From Microbulbifer salipaludis (GTDB lineage Bacteria > Pseudomonadota > Gammaproteobacteria > Pseudomonadales > Cellvibrionaceae): a stretch of 64,000 bases of DNA. Shown here piece after piece: positions 44,402 through 54,375 of the stretch. Under the pieces are notes generated by a model. The model did no database searches. It saw only the letters and a program-made list of their open reading frames with translations, and was not told the origin of the DNA. The position numbers and the translations under genes are program-made. Position 1 is the first letter of the stretch, and each line of letters starts with the position of its first letter. The stretch lies in the NCBI RefSeq assembly GCF_017303155.1, contig NZ_JAEKJR010000001.1, positions 992,001-1,056,000 on the forward strand. The letters are read 5' to 3'.

Positions 44402-45640
44402 ATGATGAAACTCAATACCAGCTCGATCCAGCGATTTTTCCAAATGGAGGCCGCGGGGGGCATCCTGCTCATCGTGGCGGCGTTAGTGGCAATTTTACTG
44501 GCCAATTCCCCGCTGGAGCCTTTCTACGCATTGCTGCTGCAGACGCCGGTAGAAATCACTATTGGCGAGTTTAGTATCGACAAGCCACTGCTGTTGTGGA
44601 TCAACGACGGCCTGATGGCGGTGTTCTTCTTCATGATCGGCCTGGAGCTGAAGCGCGAGATGATGGAGGGTGAGCTGTCGAGCCCCTCGCAAGTGATTCT
44701 GCCGGGCATTGGCGCGATCGGCGGCATGTTGTTCCCGGCGCTGATTTACGTCGCTTTTAACTGGGACCAGCCGCAGGCGTTGCAGGGCTGGGCGATTCCC
44801 TCGGCCACCGATATCGCCTTTGCCCTTGGCGTGCTGTCTTTACTGGGGCCGAGCGTGCCGCGCGCCGCCAAGGTGTTCTTGGCATCGCTGGCCATTTTTG
44901 ACGATGTGGGGGCCATCATCATTATCGCGGTGTTTTACACCGACAATATTTCGATGCTGGCGTTATCGGTGGCGGGGAGCTGTCTGCTGGTCTTGTCGCT
45001 GATGAAACTCGCCGGTGTTGAACACCGCCGCGCCTATTTCCTGGTGGGGCTGGTGATGTGGGCATCCATGCTGAAGAGCGGTGTGCATGCGACCCTCGCC
45101 GGGGTGTTGCTGGCGATGTTTATCCCGATGCAGTCGCGCAAGCATCCCGGGCGCTCACCGCTGCGGGAGCTGGAGCATGGGATTCACCCGATCGTCACCT
45201 TTATGATTCTGCCGGTGTTCGCGTTTGCCAACGCCGGGGTGACCTTCGGTGCCACCGGTTCTCAGTACCTGTTGCACGGGGTGCCGGTGGGCATTGCCCT
45301 GGGGCTGTTCCTCGGCAACCAGCTGGGTATCTTTTCGCTGTGCTGGCTGGCGGTGCGACTGGGCTGGACCCAGCTGCCAAAAGACATGAACTGGCTGATG
45401 CTCTACGGGGTGGCGATGCTCTGTGGTATCGGCTTCACCATGAGCCTGTTTATCGGTTCGCTGGCATTCGAACAGAGTGGCATCGACCGCTTCTTTGATG
45501 AGCGTATCGGCATTCTGGCGGGCTCGCTGATGTCTGGTGTGGCAGGGTATCTGGTGCTGCGCTACGCGCTGCGCAAGCGCGCCGAGGCGACGTCTATACT
45601 TGCCGGACACGAAGGATACCCAAATGGAGTAACCCGGTAG
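44402..45640 (+). CDS. nhaA: Na+/H+ antiporter NhaA
   Basis: A 412-residue inner-membrane antiporter that exports Na or Li in exchange for protons. The transport site appears as ATDIAFALGVLSLLG and IFDDVGAIIIIAV, with the two adjacent Asp of the ion site. NDGLMAVFFFMIGLELKRE at the N-terminal part is diagnostic. The tandem ATGs at 44402 and 44405 fit; the open frame extends further upstream without signal. The mrpA start is only 40 bases on, so nhaA and the Mrp genes may form one sodium/pH operon. Confidence 0.95.
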   Translation: MMKLNTSSIQRFFQMEAAGGILLIVAALVAILLANSPLEPFYALLLQTPVEITIGEFSIDKPLLLWINDGLMAVFFFMIGLELKREMMEGELSSPSQVILPGIGAIGGMLFPALIYVAFNWDQPQALQGWAIPSATDIAFALGVLSLLGPSVPRAAKVFLASLAIFDDVGAIIIIAVFYTDNISMLALSVAGSCLLVLSLMKLAGVEHRRAYFLVGLVMWASMLKSGVHATLAGVLLAMFIPMQSRKHPGRSPLRELEHGIHPIVTFMILPVFAFANAGVTFGATGSQYLLHGVPVGIALGLFLGNQLGIFSLCWLAVRLGWTQLPKDMNWLMLYGVAMLCGIGFTMSLFIGSLAFEQSGIDRFFDERIGILAGSLMSGVAGYLVLRYALRKRAEATSILAGHEGYPNGVTR

Positions 45641-45680
45641 CGGCATCGCTTGATGGCCCGCGTACCGGGCACGGATAGCG

Positions 45681-47993
45681 ATGCAAACCGAGGTACACTC
45701 CAGCAATCAGCGGCCGGCGCCATGGTCTACGCGGGCCTGGTCGCTGGCGCTGCTTGTTTTTCCCCTCGGGGTCACGTTCTGGCTGTTGTCACTGATCGGC
45801 CCGGTGCGCGCGGAATCGCTGTTGCTGTTTGGCGTGCACTGGGTGCCGAGCCTTGGTGTCGAGCTGGTGTTTTTGGTCGACGGGCTGAGTCTGTTATTTG
45901 GTCTGTTGGTCAGCGGCGTCGGCTTCTTCGTTTCGCTCTATGCCACGTTTTATCTGCGTGGCCATCCTCTGCTTAAACGCTTTTACCTGTACCTGTTGCT
46001 GTTCATGCTGGGCATGCTGGGACTGGTGCTTGCCGGCAACCTCATCACGCTGTTCGTTTTCTGGGAAGTGACCACGGTTGCCAGCTACCTGCTGATTGGC
46101 TTCAACCACGCCAGTGCAACGGCGCGGCGTGCTGCGCTTCAGGCACTACTGATCACAGCGCTTGGTGGTCTGGCCCTGCTTGCAGGGCTGCTGCTGCTGG
46201 GGATGGTCGTTGGCAGCTACGCGCTGCCGGAGGTGCTTGCGTCTGGTGCGCAGGTGCAGGCGCATGCGCTCTACGCGCCGATCTTGATCCTGGTGCTGTT
46301 GGGCGCTTTTGCCAAGTCGGCACAAATGCCGCTGCATTTCTGGCTGCCCAATGCGATGGCGGCGCCAACCCCCGTGAGCGCATACCTGCATTCGGCCACC
46401 ATGGTGAAAGCGGGCATTTACCTGCTGGCGCGATTGCATCCGGCACTCGGCGGCACCGGGCTCTGGATGTGGATGCTGACCGTGGTGGGAGCGGTAACGG
46501 CGATCGTGGCGGCGATTCTGGCGCTGCGCCAGACCGATCTGAAGTTGGCACTCGCTTACACCACGGTGGTGGCACTGGGGACCCTCACCATGTTTCTCGG
46601 CTCGGATGCCAGTGTGGCGATCGCCGCGGCGATTACCTTTGTGCTGGTGCACTCGCTGTACAAGGCAGCGCTGTTCATGGTGGTGGGTATGATCGATCAC
46701 CAGACCGGGACGCGGGAATTACACGCGCTCGGTGGGCTGTTCCGGCGGATGCCGGTAACCTTTGGTATCGCGCTGGCCGCGGGCCTGTCGATGGCAGGGT
46801 TTCCGCCGTTTCTTGGTTTTATTGGCAAGGAACTCAAATACGAGGGGGCGCTGGCCATTACCCAGGGGCCCATGCTGGTGGCGTTTGCCGCAGTATTTGC
46901 CAATGCCCTGATCGTAGCGGTATCGGCTACGGTGGCGTTGCGGCCTTTCTGCGGATCTCTGCCTCCCAACCTGTCGACGACCCGTGAAGCGAGCCCGGGT
47001 TTGTGGGTGCCCGCACTGTTTCTTGCGCTACTGGGGTTTGCCTTTGGGGTGGCGCCGGCGCTGGTGGCTGACAGCCTGGTGCAGCCGGCGGTTACCGCCA
47101 TTCTCGGCCGCCCGGAGGTGGTCAAACTGAAGCTCTGGCACGGGGTCAACCTGCCGCTGATGATGAGTGTGGCCACGCTGCTGCTGGGCCTGGCCGTGTA
47201 CTTGCTGCAGGACCGTTTGCGGGCACGCTTGCATCGCCTGGCAAGGCGGCTGCCTGCGCGTATGGACGTTCAGTGGGACCGTGGCCTCGCGGGGTTCAAG
47301 CGCGCGGCGGCCGCGCAGACTCGCTGGCTGCAACATGGCGTGCTCAAGCATTACATGGCGGTGGTATTTACCACCGTAGCGCTGGGGCTGGCCTGGGCAC
47401 TACTGAACACGGGCGGCTTTGATACCAGCTTCAACTGGGAGCGGCTCACACTCAAGGAGTGGGCGGCCATGGCGCTGGTATTGACCGGCGCGCTGGTGGC
47501 CATGGGTTCCCGTGCGCCCCTCACAGCCATTTGCAGTCTTGGCGGCATGGGGGTGGGGGTGGCCCTGATCTACCTGTTCTTCGGTGCGCCGGACGTGGCG
47601 ATTACCCAGTTGCTGGTGGAAACCCTGTTCCTGGTACTGGTGGCGATGACGCTGCACCGGCTGCCGCATTCGATGGCGGTACGGGGTACTCGCCCACGAT
47701 ACCGGGATGCGCTGATTGCCTTGCTGGTAGGCACCAGCGTGAGCCTCGTGTTGCTGGCCGTGATCCAGCAGCCACTGGTGAGCCCCACCAAGGAATACTT
47801 TGAACTCGCTGCGGTGCCGGAAGCGTTCGGGCGCAACATCGTGAATGTAATCCTGGTGGACTTCCGAGCGCTGGACACATTCGGCGAAGTGGTCGTGGTG
47901 CTGGTCGCGGCGGTGGGGGCTGCCGCCCTGTTGCGCCATTCGGGCAAAAAAGGGCGCGACGAACGCTCGTCGCCGGGAGAAGCGCCGCCATGA
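45681..47993 (+). CDS. mrpA: Mrp/Mnh antiporter subunit A
   Basis: A 770-residue membrane protein of the complex I NuoL-like family and the largest Mrp subunit. It carries proton or sodium translocation half-channels. [17 protein letters not shown] and [26 protein letters not shown] with its Lys are the standard motifs. After about residue 580 comes the MbhD/MbhE-like C-terminal part ([20 protein letters not shown] and [15 protein letters not shown]). It is the first gene of the seven-gene operon. Its stop overlaps mrpB by four bases. Confidence 0.94.
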   Translation: MQTEVHSSNQRPAPWSTRAWSLALLVFPLGVTFWLLSLIGPVRAESLLLFGVHWVPSLGVELVFLVDGLSLLFGLLVSGVGFFVSLYATFYLRGHPLLKRFYLYLLLFMLGMLGLVLAGNLITLFVFWEVTTVASYLLIGFNHASATARRAALQALLITALGGLALLAGLLLLGMVVGSYALPEVLASGAQVQAHALYAPILILVLLGAFAKSAQMPLHFWLPNAMAAPTPVSAYLHSATMVKAGIYLLARLHPALGGTGLWMWMLTVVGAVTAIVAAILALRQTDLKLALAYTTVVALGTLTMFLGSDASVAIAAAITFVLVHSLYKAALFMVVGMIDHQTGTRELHALGGLFRRMPVTFGIALAAGLSMAGFPPFLGFIGKELKYEGALAITQGPMLVAFAAVFANALIVAVSATVALRPFCGSLPPNLSTTREASPGLWVPALFLALLGFAFGVAPALVADSLVQPAVTAILGRPEVVKLKLWHGVNLPLMMSVATLLLGLAVYLLQDRLRARLHRLARRLPARMDVQWDRGLAGFKRAAAAQTRWLQHGVLKHYMAVVFTTVALGLAWALLNTGGFDTSFNWERLTLKEWAAMALVLTGALVAMGSRAPLTAICSLGGMGVGVALIYLFFGAPDVAITQLLVETLFLVLVAMTLHRLPHSMAVRGTRPRYRDALIALLVGTSVSLVLLAVIQQPLVSPTKEYFELAAVPEAFGRNIVNVILVDFRALDTFGEVVVVLVAAVGAAALLRHSGKKGRDERSSPGEAPP

Positions 47994-48406
47994 ATTCGGT
48001 GATTCTGCAGGGCGCAACGCGCTTGCTGGTGGCCCTGATCCTACTGTTCTCGGTGTACATGCTGCTGCGCGGACATAACTTCCCCGGCGGTGGTTTTATT
48101 GCCGGCCTGATAGCGGCAGCGGCATTCATCCTGTACGCCCTGGCATGGAGCCTGCGGGAGGCTCGGGCGGCACTGCGTGTGCCGCCGGTGAGGCTGGCGA
48201 CCCTGGGCGCAATGCTCTCAATCGCATCGGCGGTGCCCGGTGCCCTGCAGGGGCTGCCCCCGTTTACCGGTCTGTGGCTGTTCGTTGGCGGCGGGGACGG
48301 TGACAAGGGCGTCCCGCTGAGCACGGTCCTGCTCTTTGATGTCGGCATTTACCTGGCGGTGCTGGGCTCGGTACTGGCGTTGTTCTTCACCCTTGAGGAG
48401 GACTGA
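47990..48406 (+). CDS. mrpB: Mrp/Mnh antiporter subunit B
   Basis: A 138-residue membrane subunit with four hydrophobic segments. The family motif [26 protein letters not shown] is clear. It begins inside the end of mrpA (ATGA overlap), so it is translationally coupled. It assembles with the other Mrp subunits into the inner-membrane cation/proton antiporter. Confidence 0.94.
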   Translation: MNSVILQGATRLLVALILLFSVYMLLRGHNFPGGGFIAGLIAAAAFILYALAWSLREARAALRVPPVRLATLGAMLSIASAVPGALQGLPPFTGLWLFVGGGDGDKGVPLSTVLLFDVGIYLAVLGSVLALFFTLEED

Positions 48407-48407
48407 C

Positions 48408-48800
48408 ATGGAGTCGGCCCTGGTGATCGTGATTGGCGTGATGACCGCCACCGGTGTCTACCTGATGCTGGCGTCCAACCTGCTGTGCTACCTGTTCGGC
48501 CTGATTCTGCTCAGCAACGCAGCCAATCTGGTGATTTTTGTTGCCGGACGCCTGACCCGCGTGGTGCCGCCACTGATTCCCAAGGGGGCGGAGGCGCCGG
48601 TGGAGCCAGTGGCGAATGCACTGCCTCAGGCGATGATCCTCACGGCTATTGTGATTGGCTTTGGCCTGCTGGCGTTTACGCTCGCGCTGGTGGTGGGATG
48701 CTACCGCGAGCTGGGCACCATCGATGCGGATAACATGCGTCTGGCCGAGCCCCTGTCTGAGCCCTCCACTGACTCCTCACCTGAGCACCGGGGGGATTGA
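48408..48800 (+). CDS. mrpC: Mrp/Mnh antiporter subunit C
   Basis: A 130-residue NuoK-like membrane subunit with three segments: ATGVYLMLASNLLCYLFGLI, LLSNAANLVIFVAGRL and MILTAIVIGFGLLAFTLAL. The intact LPQAMILTAIVIG motif carries the conserved pattern of the family. The ATG follows GAGGAGG with one base between the preceding stop and this start. The TGA of this gene shares its last base with the mrpD ATG. Confidence 0.94.
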   Translation: MESALVIVIGVMTATGVYLMLASNLLCYLFGLILLSNAANLVIFVAGRLTRVVPPLIPKGAEAPVEPVANALPQAMILTAIVIGFGLLAFTLALVVGCYRELGTIDADNMRLAEPLSEPSTDSSPEHRGD

Positions 48801-50320
48801 TGGGCTGGCTGCTGGCGCTACCGTTTTTGTGGCCCATCACCATAGGCCTGCTGGCTTTCGTTGCCCGGCGTCAGCCGCACCTTTCCCGCGGCTTGAGCAT
48901 GGCGGGTTGTGCGGGTTTGCTGCTCATTGCGGTAAGCATTTTCATGCAGGCGCTGGATCAGGGGCCGGTGGCGGCGCAGATGGGCAACTGGCCGGCGCCG
49001 TTTGGTATCACGCTGGTGGTTGATCGCCTGAGCGCGATTATGCTCTTGCTGGCCGCGCTGGTGGGTTTATCGGTGGCGGTGTTTGCGCTGGCCGACGTCG
49101 ATCAGCATCGAGAGACGCTGGGTTTTCACGGCTTTTATCAATTACTGCTGGCGGGGGTGTGTGGCAGTTTTGTCACCGGTGACCTGTTCAATCTGTACGT
49201 CTGGTTCGAGGTCATGCTGATCGCCTCGTTTGCGCTGCTGGTATTGGGTGGGGAGCGGGAGCAGCTTGATGGCGGGGTCAAGTATGTGGCCCTGAACCTG
49301 GTTTCGACGCTGTTTATGCTGATGGCGATCGGCATGATCTACGGGTTGACCGGCACCCTGAATATGGCCGCGCTTCACCTGGCGCTGGCAGAGGTCGACC
49401 AGCCAGCGGCCATCCACATGCTGGCGGTGCTGTTGATTATTGCGTTCGGTATCAAGGCTGCGCTTTTTCCGTTGTACTTCTGGTTGCCGGCGTCGTACCA
49501 CGTACCGCCAGTGGCGGTTACCGCGGTATTTGCCGGATTGCTCACCAAGGTCGGCGTGTATGCGTTGATTCGCACCTTCACCGTAATTTTTCCCCCGGAC
49601 TTCGGCTTCGCGCGAGAGCTGTTACTGGTTGCGGCGCTGGCGACGATGCTCAGCGGCGTGCTGGGCGCTGCGGCCCACTATGAATTTCGGCGCATCCTTG
49701 CGTTTCATATTGTTAGCCAGATCGGCTTTCTGGTGCTGGGGCTGGCGCTGTTCAGTCCCCTGGCTCTTGCAGGCACCGTGTTCTATATGGCGCACAATAT
49801 CGTCGCCAAAACCAATCTTCTTTTAATTAGCGGCACGGCAAAACGCATGGCGGGCAGTTTCGAGCTGCTGAAAATCGGCGGGCTCTATCGCGCGAGCCCA
49901 CTGCTGGCGACGGTGTTTTTTATTGCCGCGTTCAGCCTGGCGGGTTTCCCGCCGCTCTCCGGCTTCTGGGCCAAACTGATGCTGGTGAACGCCAGCCTGC
50001 AGCAGGCGGCCTACTGGGTGGCCGCCATCGCGCTTGTCACCGGTGCGCTGACACTGTTCTCCATGAGCAAGATTTGGAGCGAGGCCTTTTGGAAGCCGCA
50101 CCCACAATCTACAGAGAATACCGACGCATCATCAGGGCTTAACGCACTACCGCGCGCGGAACGCTTCCAGCGCATGGCACCGGCGATTGTTCTGGTCGCT
50201 ATTACGCTGGCACTGGGGCTCTTCCCGCAACCGCTGGTGGAGTTTTCTCAGGCTGCGGCCGACGAGCTGCTTGATCCATCTGGCTACATTCGCGCGGTGT
50301 TGTCGCCCGCCGCGCGATAG
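48800..50320 (+). CDS. mrpD: Mrp/Mnh antiporter subunit D
   Basis: A 506-residue NuoM/N-like membrane subunit and second putative pumping module. FNLYVWFEVMLIASFALL and AALFPLYFWLPASYHVPPVAVTAVFAGLLTKVG are the family's Glu and Lys channel motifs. The ATG at 48800 overlaps the mrpC stop by one base and has a GGGGGGA site. An in-frame TTG three bases upstream is not needed. Confidence 0.95.
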   Translation: MGWLLALPFLWPITIGLLAFVARRQPHLSRGLSMAGCAGLLLIAVSIFMQALDQGPVAAQMGNWPAPFGITLVVDRLSAIMLLLAALVGLSVAVFALADVDQHRETLGFHGFYQLLLAGVCGSFVTGDLFNLYVWFEVMLIASFALLVLGGEREQLDGGVKYVALNLVSTLFMLMAIGMIYGLTGTLNMAALHLALAEVDQPAAIHMLAVLLIIAFGIKAALFPLYFWLPASYHVPPVAVTAVFAGLLTKVGVYALIRTFTVIFPPDFGFARELLLVAALATMLSGVLGAAAHYEFRRILAFHIVSQIGFLVLGLALFSPLALAGTVFYMAHNIVAKTNLLLISGTAKRMAGSFELLKIGGLYRASPLLATVFFIAAFSLAGFPPLSGFWAKLMLVNASLQQAAYWVAAIALVTGALTLFSMSKIWSEAFWKPHPQSTENTDASSGLNALPRAERFQRMAPAIVLVAITLALGLFPQPLVEFSQAAADELLDPSGYIRAVLSPAAR

Positions 50321-50337
50321 CGGCAAGGGAGCTTTTT

Positions 50338-50811
50338 ATGAAACTGTTTCTGATGAATATTCTGCTCGCGATCAGCTGGTGCGCACTCACTGCCGATGCT
50401 TCGCTGGCGAATTTCCTGGCCGGGTTTGTGGTGGGCTATGCGGCTATGGCCATGTCGCCGGTGCGCAAAATCAGCCGCGGCTATTTTCGTCGCCTGCCAC
50501 GCATACTCGGTCTGCTGGTGTTTTTCCTCAAAGAGCTGGTTGCCTCCGGTTTGCGCGCGACCATGGAGGTTCTATCACCCGTACGCAAAAGCCAGCCGCG
50601 GGTAATTCGAGTGGATACCGAGTTGCGAGAGCGTAACCACTTATTATTGTTGTCGCAGTTGATCTCGCTCACGCCCGGTACGCTGGTGTTGGACGTGGAC
50701 CCCGAGGAGGGCGTGCTGTATGTGCACGCAATGTTTGCCCACAGTGAGCAGGCGTTTCTGCAGGAACTGCGGGGAGGCATGGAGCGGAGAGTACGGGAGG
50801 TGTTCGACTGA
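50338..50811 (+). CDS. mrpE: Mrp/Mnh antiporter subunit E
   Basis: A 157-residue subunit with two N-terminal membrane segments and a C-terminal cytoplasmic domain that contains the family pattern QLISLTPGTLVLDVDPEEGVLYVH. AAGGGAG precedes the ATG, 17 bases after mrpD. The stop shares a base with the mrpF start. Confidence 0.93.
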   Translation: MKLFLMNILLAISWCALTADASLANFLAGFVVGYAAMAMSPVRKISRGYFRRLPRILGLLVFFLKELVASGLRATMEVLSPVRKSQPRVIRVDTELRERNHLLLLSQLISLTPGTLVLDVDPEEGVLYVHAMFAHSEQAFLQELRGGMERRVREVFD

Positions 50812-51176
50812 TGTTACAGGCGATAGTGGAGGGCAGTTCACCACTGCTGGCGCTGGCGATCGATCTGGCCTCCTGGCTGCTGCTGCTGGCGCTGGGACTA
50901 TGCTTTCTTCGCATTGCGCGCGGGCCGACTCTGGCCGACCGGGTGGTGGCGCTCGATGTGCTGAACATTCTTGCCGTGGCCTATTGTGCGCTGCTGGCGA
51001 TCGCCTCCGGGCGCGACGTGTACCTGGATGCTGCAATCGCCCTGGCGCTGGTCGCCTTTCTGGTCACGGTGGCGTTTGGGCGCTTCGTAGAACAGCGGCA
51101 GTTCGAGGCGGCTTCGTCGGACACCGCAGAAAAGGGACAAGCGGGAGCGACGGAGGTAGATCATCGTGATGATTGA
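50811..51176 (+). CDS. mrpF: Mrp/Mnh antiporter subunit F
   Basis: A 121-residue subunit with three membrane segments; FLRIARGPTLADRVVALDVLNILAV is the family signature. The C-terminal tail is hydrophilic and somewhat longer than usual, running into mrpG with an 11-base overlap. Confidence 0.93.
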   Translation: MLQAIVEGSSPLLALAIDLASWLLLLALGLCFLRIARGPTLADRVVALDVLNILAVAYCALLAIASGRDVYLDAAIALALVAFLVTVAFGRFVEQRQFEAASSDTAEKGQAGATEVDHRDD

Positions 51177-51504
51177 ATGGCTACTGGCCCTGTTGATAGT
51201 GAGTGGGAGTTTTTTCGGATTTACCGCAGCACTGGGACTGGTGCGCATGCCGGACATTTACACGCGCATGAGCACTTCGGGCAAAGCGGCCACGCTCTGT
51301 TGCGGGTTGCTGTTGGCGGCAGTGGCGATTCAATTGCAGGACGCGAGGGTGACGGCGCGGGTTGTTGCTGCCATCCTGTTTCTGCTGCTGACGGTGCCCG
51401 TGGGGGCGCATATGATTGCCCGTGCGGCGTATCGCACCGGTTCCCCCATGTGGAAAGGAGATGCCACTGGGCCATCGGAGTCAGCTTCGCGCGAAAAGCA
51501 GTAA
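51166..51504 (+). CDS. mrpG: Mrp/Mnh antiporter subunit G
   Basis: A 112-residue subunit with three membrane segments and the motif LGLVRMPDIYTRMSTSGKAATL. The GTG at 51166 lies nine bases after GGAGG; the next codon is ATG at 51169, so either may start the protein. Last gene of the operon; the cry-DASH gene converges with only 10 bases between the stops. Confidence 0.92.
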   Translation: MMIEWLLALLIVSGSFFGFTAALGLVRMPDIYTRMSTSGKAATLCCGLLLAAVAIQLQDARVTARVVAAILFLLLTVPVGAHMIARAAYRTGSPMWKGDATGPSESASREKQ

Positions 51505-51514
51505 CAGTGGCTGG

Positions 51515-52843
51515 CTAGGGCGCGGCAGCCGATGCCAGCCACAGGTCTCGATAGCGTCGGTCTTTGTCGTAGATGCTGGCCTGGCGTTCGATATCGAAGC
51601 GGCGGTCCCGCGGATCGTTGCCCACCCCGCTGTTGTACATCCAGTTGCCATAATTGCTGTGCACGTCGTAGTCCAGCAGCAGGCTTTCAAAGTAGGCGGC
51701 GCCGATGCGCCAGTCTTGCTGCCGTTCGCGGGCAAAATAGCTGGCCACGTTCTGGCGGCCTCGGTTACTCATCCAGCCGGTTGCGGCGATCTCGTGCATG
51801 TTGGCATTGACGAAGTCGTATTGCGTGTCGCCATTGATCCAGCGCGCCAGCTCGTCCGGATCGTTCTGCCACGGGTAGTCTTTTTCCAGAATACCGCCGA
51901 GCTGGAAAATCCGATCGCCATGCTTGAGGCTCACATACTTGAAGTAGTCCCGCCACATTAATTCAAACACCAGCCAGTAGGTGTCTTCGTTAGCCTTTAC
52001 GTCGCGTTCGAACTCCTTGATCTGCCAGTACAGCTGTCGCGCCGAGAGGCTGCCGTTGGCTAGCCAAGGTGACAGCTTACTGCTGTAGTCACTGCCGACC
52101 AGTCCATCGCGGGTGTGTTTGTAGCGCGCCAGGTTTTCCGTTTCCCAGAAATAATGTTGTATCCGTTGCTGGGCAGCGGCACCGCCACCGCAAAAAGGAA
52201 AAGCGCTGCGCGTGTCGGGGATGCATTCGGAAAGCCCCAGCTGTGTGAGTGTTGGCAGCGTCAGCGGGCAGTCCGCCTGTGTGGCCGGCTGCCAGTTCGG
52301 CGCGGGCATGGGCGAGGGCCGGGGCACCGGCGGGCGAACATTCCATTGTTGTTCACAGGCCTTACGGAAGGCGGTGAAAACCCCGGGCAGCTGTTGCGGG
52401 GGAAAGGGCAGGTCTTCCGGATGGAGCAGAAACTGCCCGTAGAATGCGTGCGCTCTTACGGTGGTCATGCCAGCGGCTGCCATGACCGAGTCCCGTACCC
52501 GTTGCTCGTCGCGCGTCCATTCCTGTTGCAGATAAATATCGCTGATGCCGTAGTTGTTGACCACCCCGGGGATCGCTACCTCAGGGTGCTCGTGCACAAT
52601 CAAGAGCGGGATATTGAGCGAGGCCAGTTGCCGCTGCAGGTCGCTGAGGGTTTGCAGCAGGAATTGCGCGCGGAATCTTTCGGTGCGCCGAAAACCGTAC
52701 TGGTCCCTGGCGAAATGGCGGGGGTCCAGGCAGTAGAGCCCCAGTACATTGCCGTTATTCTGTTGCGCGCTCTCGCACGCCGCGGACAGCCCCGGGTGAT
52801 CACTGCTGCGCAAGTCATTGCGAAACCAGACTAGGTTATTCAT
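51515..52843 (-). CDS. Cryptochrome DASH-type photolyase
   Basis: A 442-residue flavoprotein of the cryptochrome-DASH group, known for repairing CPD lesions in single-stranded DNA. It begins NNLVWFRNDLRSSDHPGLSA. The FAD site shows as YSSKLSPWLANGSLSARQLYW, FELMWRDYFKYVSLKHG and MHEIAATGWMSNRGRQNVASY, then DYDVHSNYGNWMYNSGVGND. The DASH-type NRGRQNVASYF is distinctive. The ATG at 52843 fits the family; the open frame continues upstream. This is the second photolyase within 10 kb. Confidence 0.95.
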   Translation of the reverse strand: MNNLVWFRNDLRSSDHPGLSAACESAQQNNGNVLGLYCLDPRHFARDQYGFRRTERFRAQFLLQTLSDLQRQLASLNIPLLIVHEHPEVAIPGVVNNYGISDIYLQQEWTRDEQRVRDSVMAAAGMTTVRAHAFYGQFLLHPEDLPFPPQQLPGVFTAFRKACEQQWNVRPPVPRPSPMPAPNWQPATQADCPLTLPTLTQLGLSECIPDTRSAFPFCGGGAAAQQRIQHYFWETENLARYKHTRDGLVGSDYSSKLSPWLANGSLSARQLYWQIKEFERDVKANEDTYWLVFELMWRDYFKYVSLKHGDRIFQLGGILEKDYPWQNDPDELARWINGDTQYDFVNANMHEIAATGWMSNRGRQNVASYFARERQQDWRIGAAYFESLLLDYDVHSNYGNWMYNSGVGNDPRDRRFDIERQASIYDKDRRYRDLWLASAAAP

Positions 52844-53075
52844 CTCGCTGCAGTGAACCCCAAATGTGTGGAATGGCTGGTCTAAACAAATTAGCTCATG
52901 GGCGCAATATTTACAGTATCGCATGGCGCCGGGGGGTAGAACGCTTAGCATTAAAAATGCTGATTGGCTGGCATTTTCTTATTCTGAAACGGCCTAACCC
53001 GAGGCTTTTGGTGCCGTACACTGTTGAGAGTGATGTCGCCAACGACAATCGCGACGGCAAACATGAGGTATGCAA

Positions 53076-54299
53076 ATGGCTGATAATCTTCTGGAAATGG
53101 CGGTGCGCCATTTGGGCCAATCGGGGCTCGATGCTTTGGGTAATGCGCTGGGCCTCGGGGACGGCAAAGCCGAGCCTGCGTTCACCACCGGGGCAGCCTC
53201 CGTGCTGGCGGGCATGCTGAACAAGGCGGGCAGTGAAAGTGGCCTCGGTGCGCTGCTGAATATGGCCGTCAAAAGCACCGATATGGATCTGTCCTCTCCC
53301 GCCGATATCTTTTCCAGCGCAGACAAAATGACCAGTCTGCAGGAGGTCGGTGGCAATGTGCTGGACTCGGTATTCGGTACAAGCCACAACGCGGTTGGCG
53401 ATGTGATTTCCTCGGCGCTGGGTTTGGACCGCACCCAAAGCGGCTCGCTGATACGGATTGCTGCGCCCATCGTCATGTCGATGGTGGGTAAGTTGGTGAA
53501 AAGTAAAGGCCTGAATATGGAAGGTCTGGCGGCGCTGCTGCTGGGACAGAAAGCTCATATTCGCGACCAGTTGCCATCGGGCCTGCTGAAAGAGCTGGGC
53601 GCCGGTAGCCTGGATGAGCTGGCGGAGCGCGCCGTGGTGGAAACCTCACCGCGCCAGGCCGCGCATGCCGCACACAACACACCACCGGTGAAAAAAAGCG
53701 GCTTTGGCAAATGGCTGTGGCCGCTGCTGATTGCACTGGGGGTTTTGTGGGCGCTGAATATGTGCGCCAAGAAAGAAAAAGTGGACGATGGCACCGGTGG
53801 TGTGATGCAGCAGGATGAGGTGATCGTGGAGGAAACGCCCACGGATCCCACGCTGAACGGCGGCACCACCGCGGTACCGGCTGCGCCCGTCACCACCGAA
53901 AACTTTGAGCAGTCGTTCCGTACCTATTTGAGCGATGCCAACCGTGATCCGCGCCGTGAGTTCCTGCTCAATATTGAATTCCCGACCGATGGCAGCATGC
54001 CCAACAGTGCGTCAGCGCCAGACGTGCAGGCGTTGATCAAGATCATGCAGGAAAACCCGGGGCTCAAAATTATTATCGAGGGTTATACCGATAGTGATGG
54101 CGACGCCGCTGCGAATCAGACCTTGTCGGAAGCGCGTGCCAAGGGGGTGCGAGCCCTGCTGGTTAACTCCGGCATTGATGAGGAGCGGGTGAAGGCCGTG
54201 GGCATGGGGTCAGCGAATCCGGTGGCCGACAACAATACCGAGGAAGGAAAGCAGATGAATCGCCGTATCGTGGTGAAGGTGGATTCGTTCACCGAGTAA
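53076..54299 (+). CDS. DUF937 (YidB-like) - OmpA fusion protein
   Basis: A 407-residue membrane-anchored protein. Residues about 1-180 are DUF937/YidB-like (VGGNVLDSVFGTSHNAVGDV). A single membrane segment follows at about 208-226 (WLWPLLIALGVLWALNMCA). The C-terminal OmpA peptidoglycan-binding domain (from about 285) has IIIEGYTDSDGDAAANQTLS and ends NRRIVVKV. The N-terminal part would be cytoplasmic and the OmpA part periplasmic. ATG at 53076 was chosen over 53070 by ribosome-site spacing (GAGG). A role in linking the cytoplasm to the wall is an inference. Confidence 0.85.
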   Translation: MADNLLEMAVRHLGQSGLDALGNALGLGDGKAEPAFTTGAASVLAGMLNKAGSESGLGALLNMAVKSTDMDLSSPADIFSSADKMTSLQEVGGNVLDSVFGTSHNAVGDVISSALGLDRTQSGSLIRIAAPIVMSMVGKLVKSKGLNMEGLAALLLGQKAHIRDQLPSGLLKELGAGSLDELAERAVVETSPRQAAHAAHNTPPVKKSGFGKWLWPLLIALGVLWALNMCAKKEKVDDGTGGVMQQDEVIVEETPTDPTLNGGTTAVPAAPVTTENFEQSFRTYLSDANRDPRREFLLNIEFPTDGSMPNSASAPDVQALIKIMQENPGLKIIIEGYTDSDGDAAANQTLSEARAKGVRALLVNSGIDEERVKAVGMGSANPVADNNTEEGKQMNRRIVVKVDSFTE

Positions 54300-54336
54300 T
54301 CGGTTCATCCAAATTGCCGGCGCGCCGGCACCACAT

Positions 54337-54366
54337 AAAAAAACCGCGGTTCGCCGCGGTTTTTTT
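54337..54366. terminator. Bidirectional terminator with TTCG loop
   Basis: AAAAAAACCGCGG pairs perfectly with CCGCGGTTTTTTT around TTCG. It serves both the OmpA fusion and the converging AraC gene. Confidence 0.92.
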
Positions 54367-54375
54367 ATGCCTGGT

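Noticed and set aside
44251..44505. N-terminal extension of the photolyase frame
   Set aside because: The conserved family start is at 44250; the extension overlaps the nhaA upstream region and has no family character.
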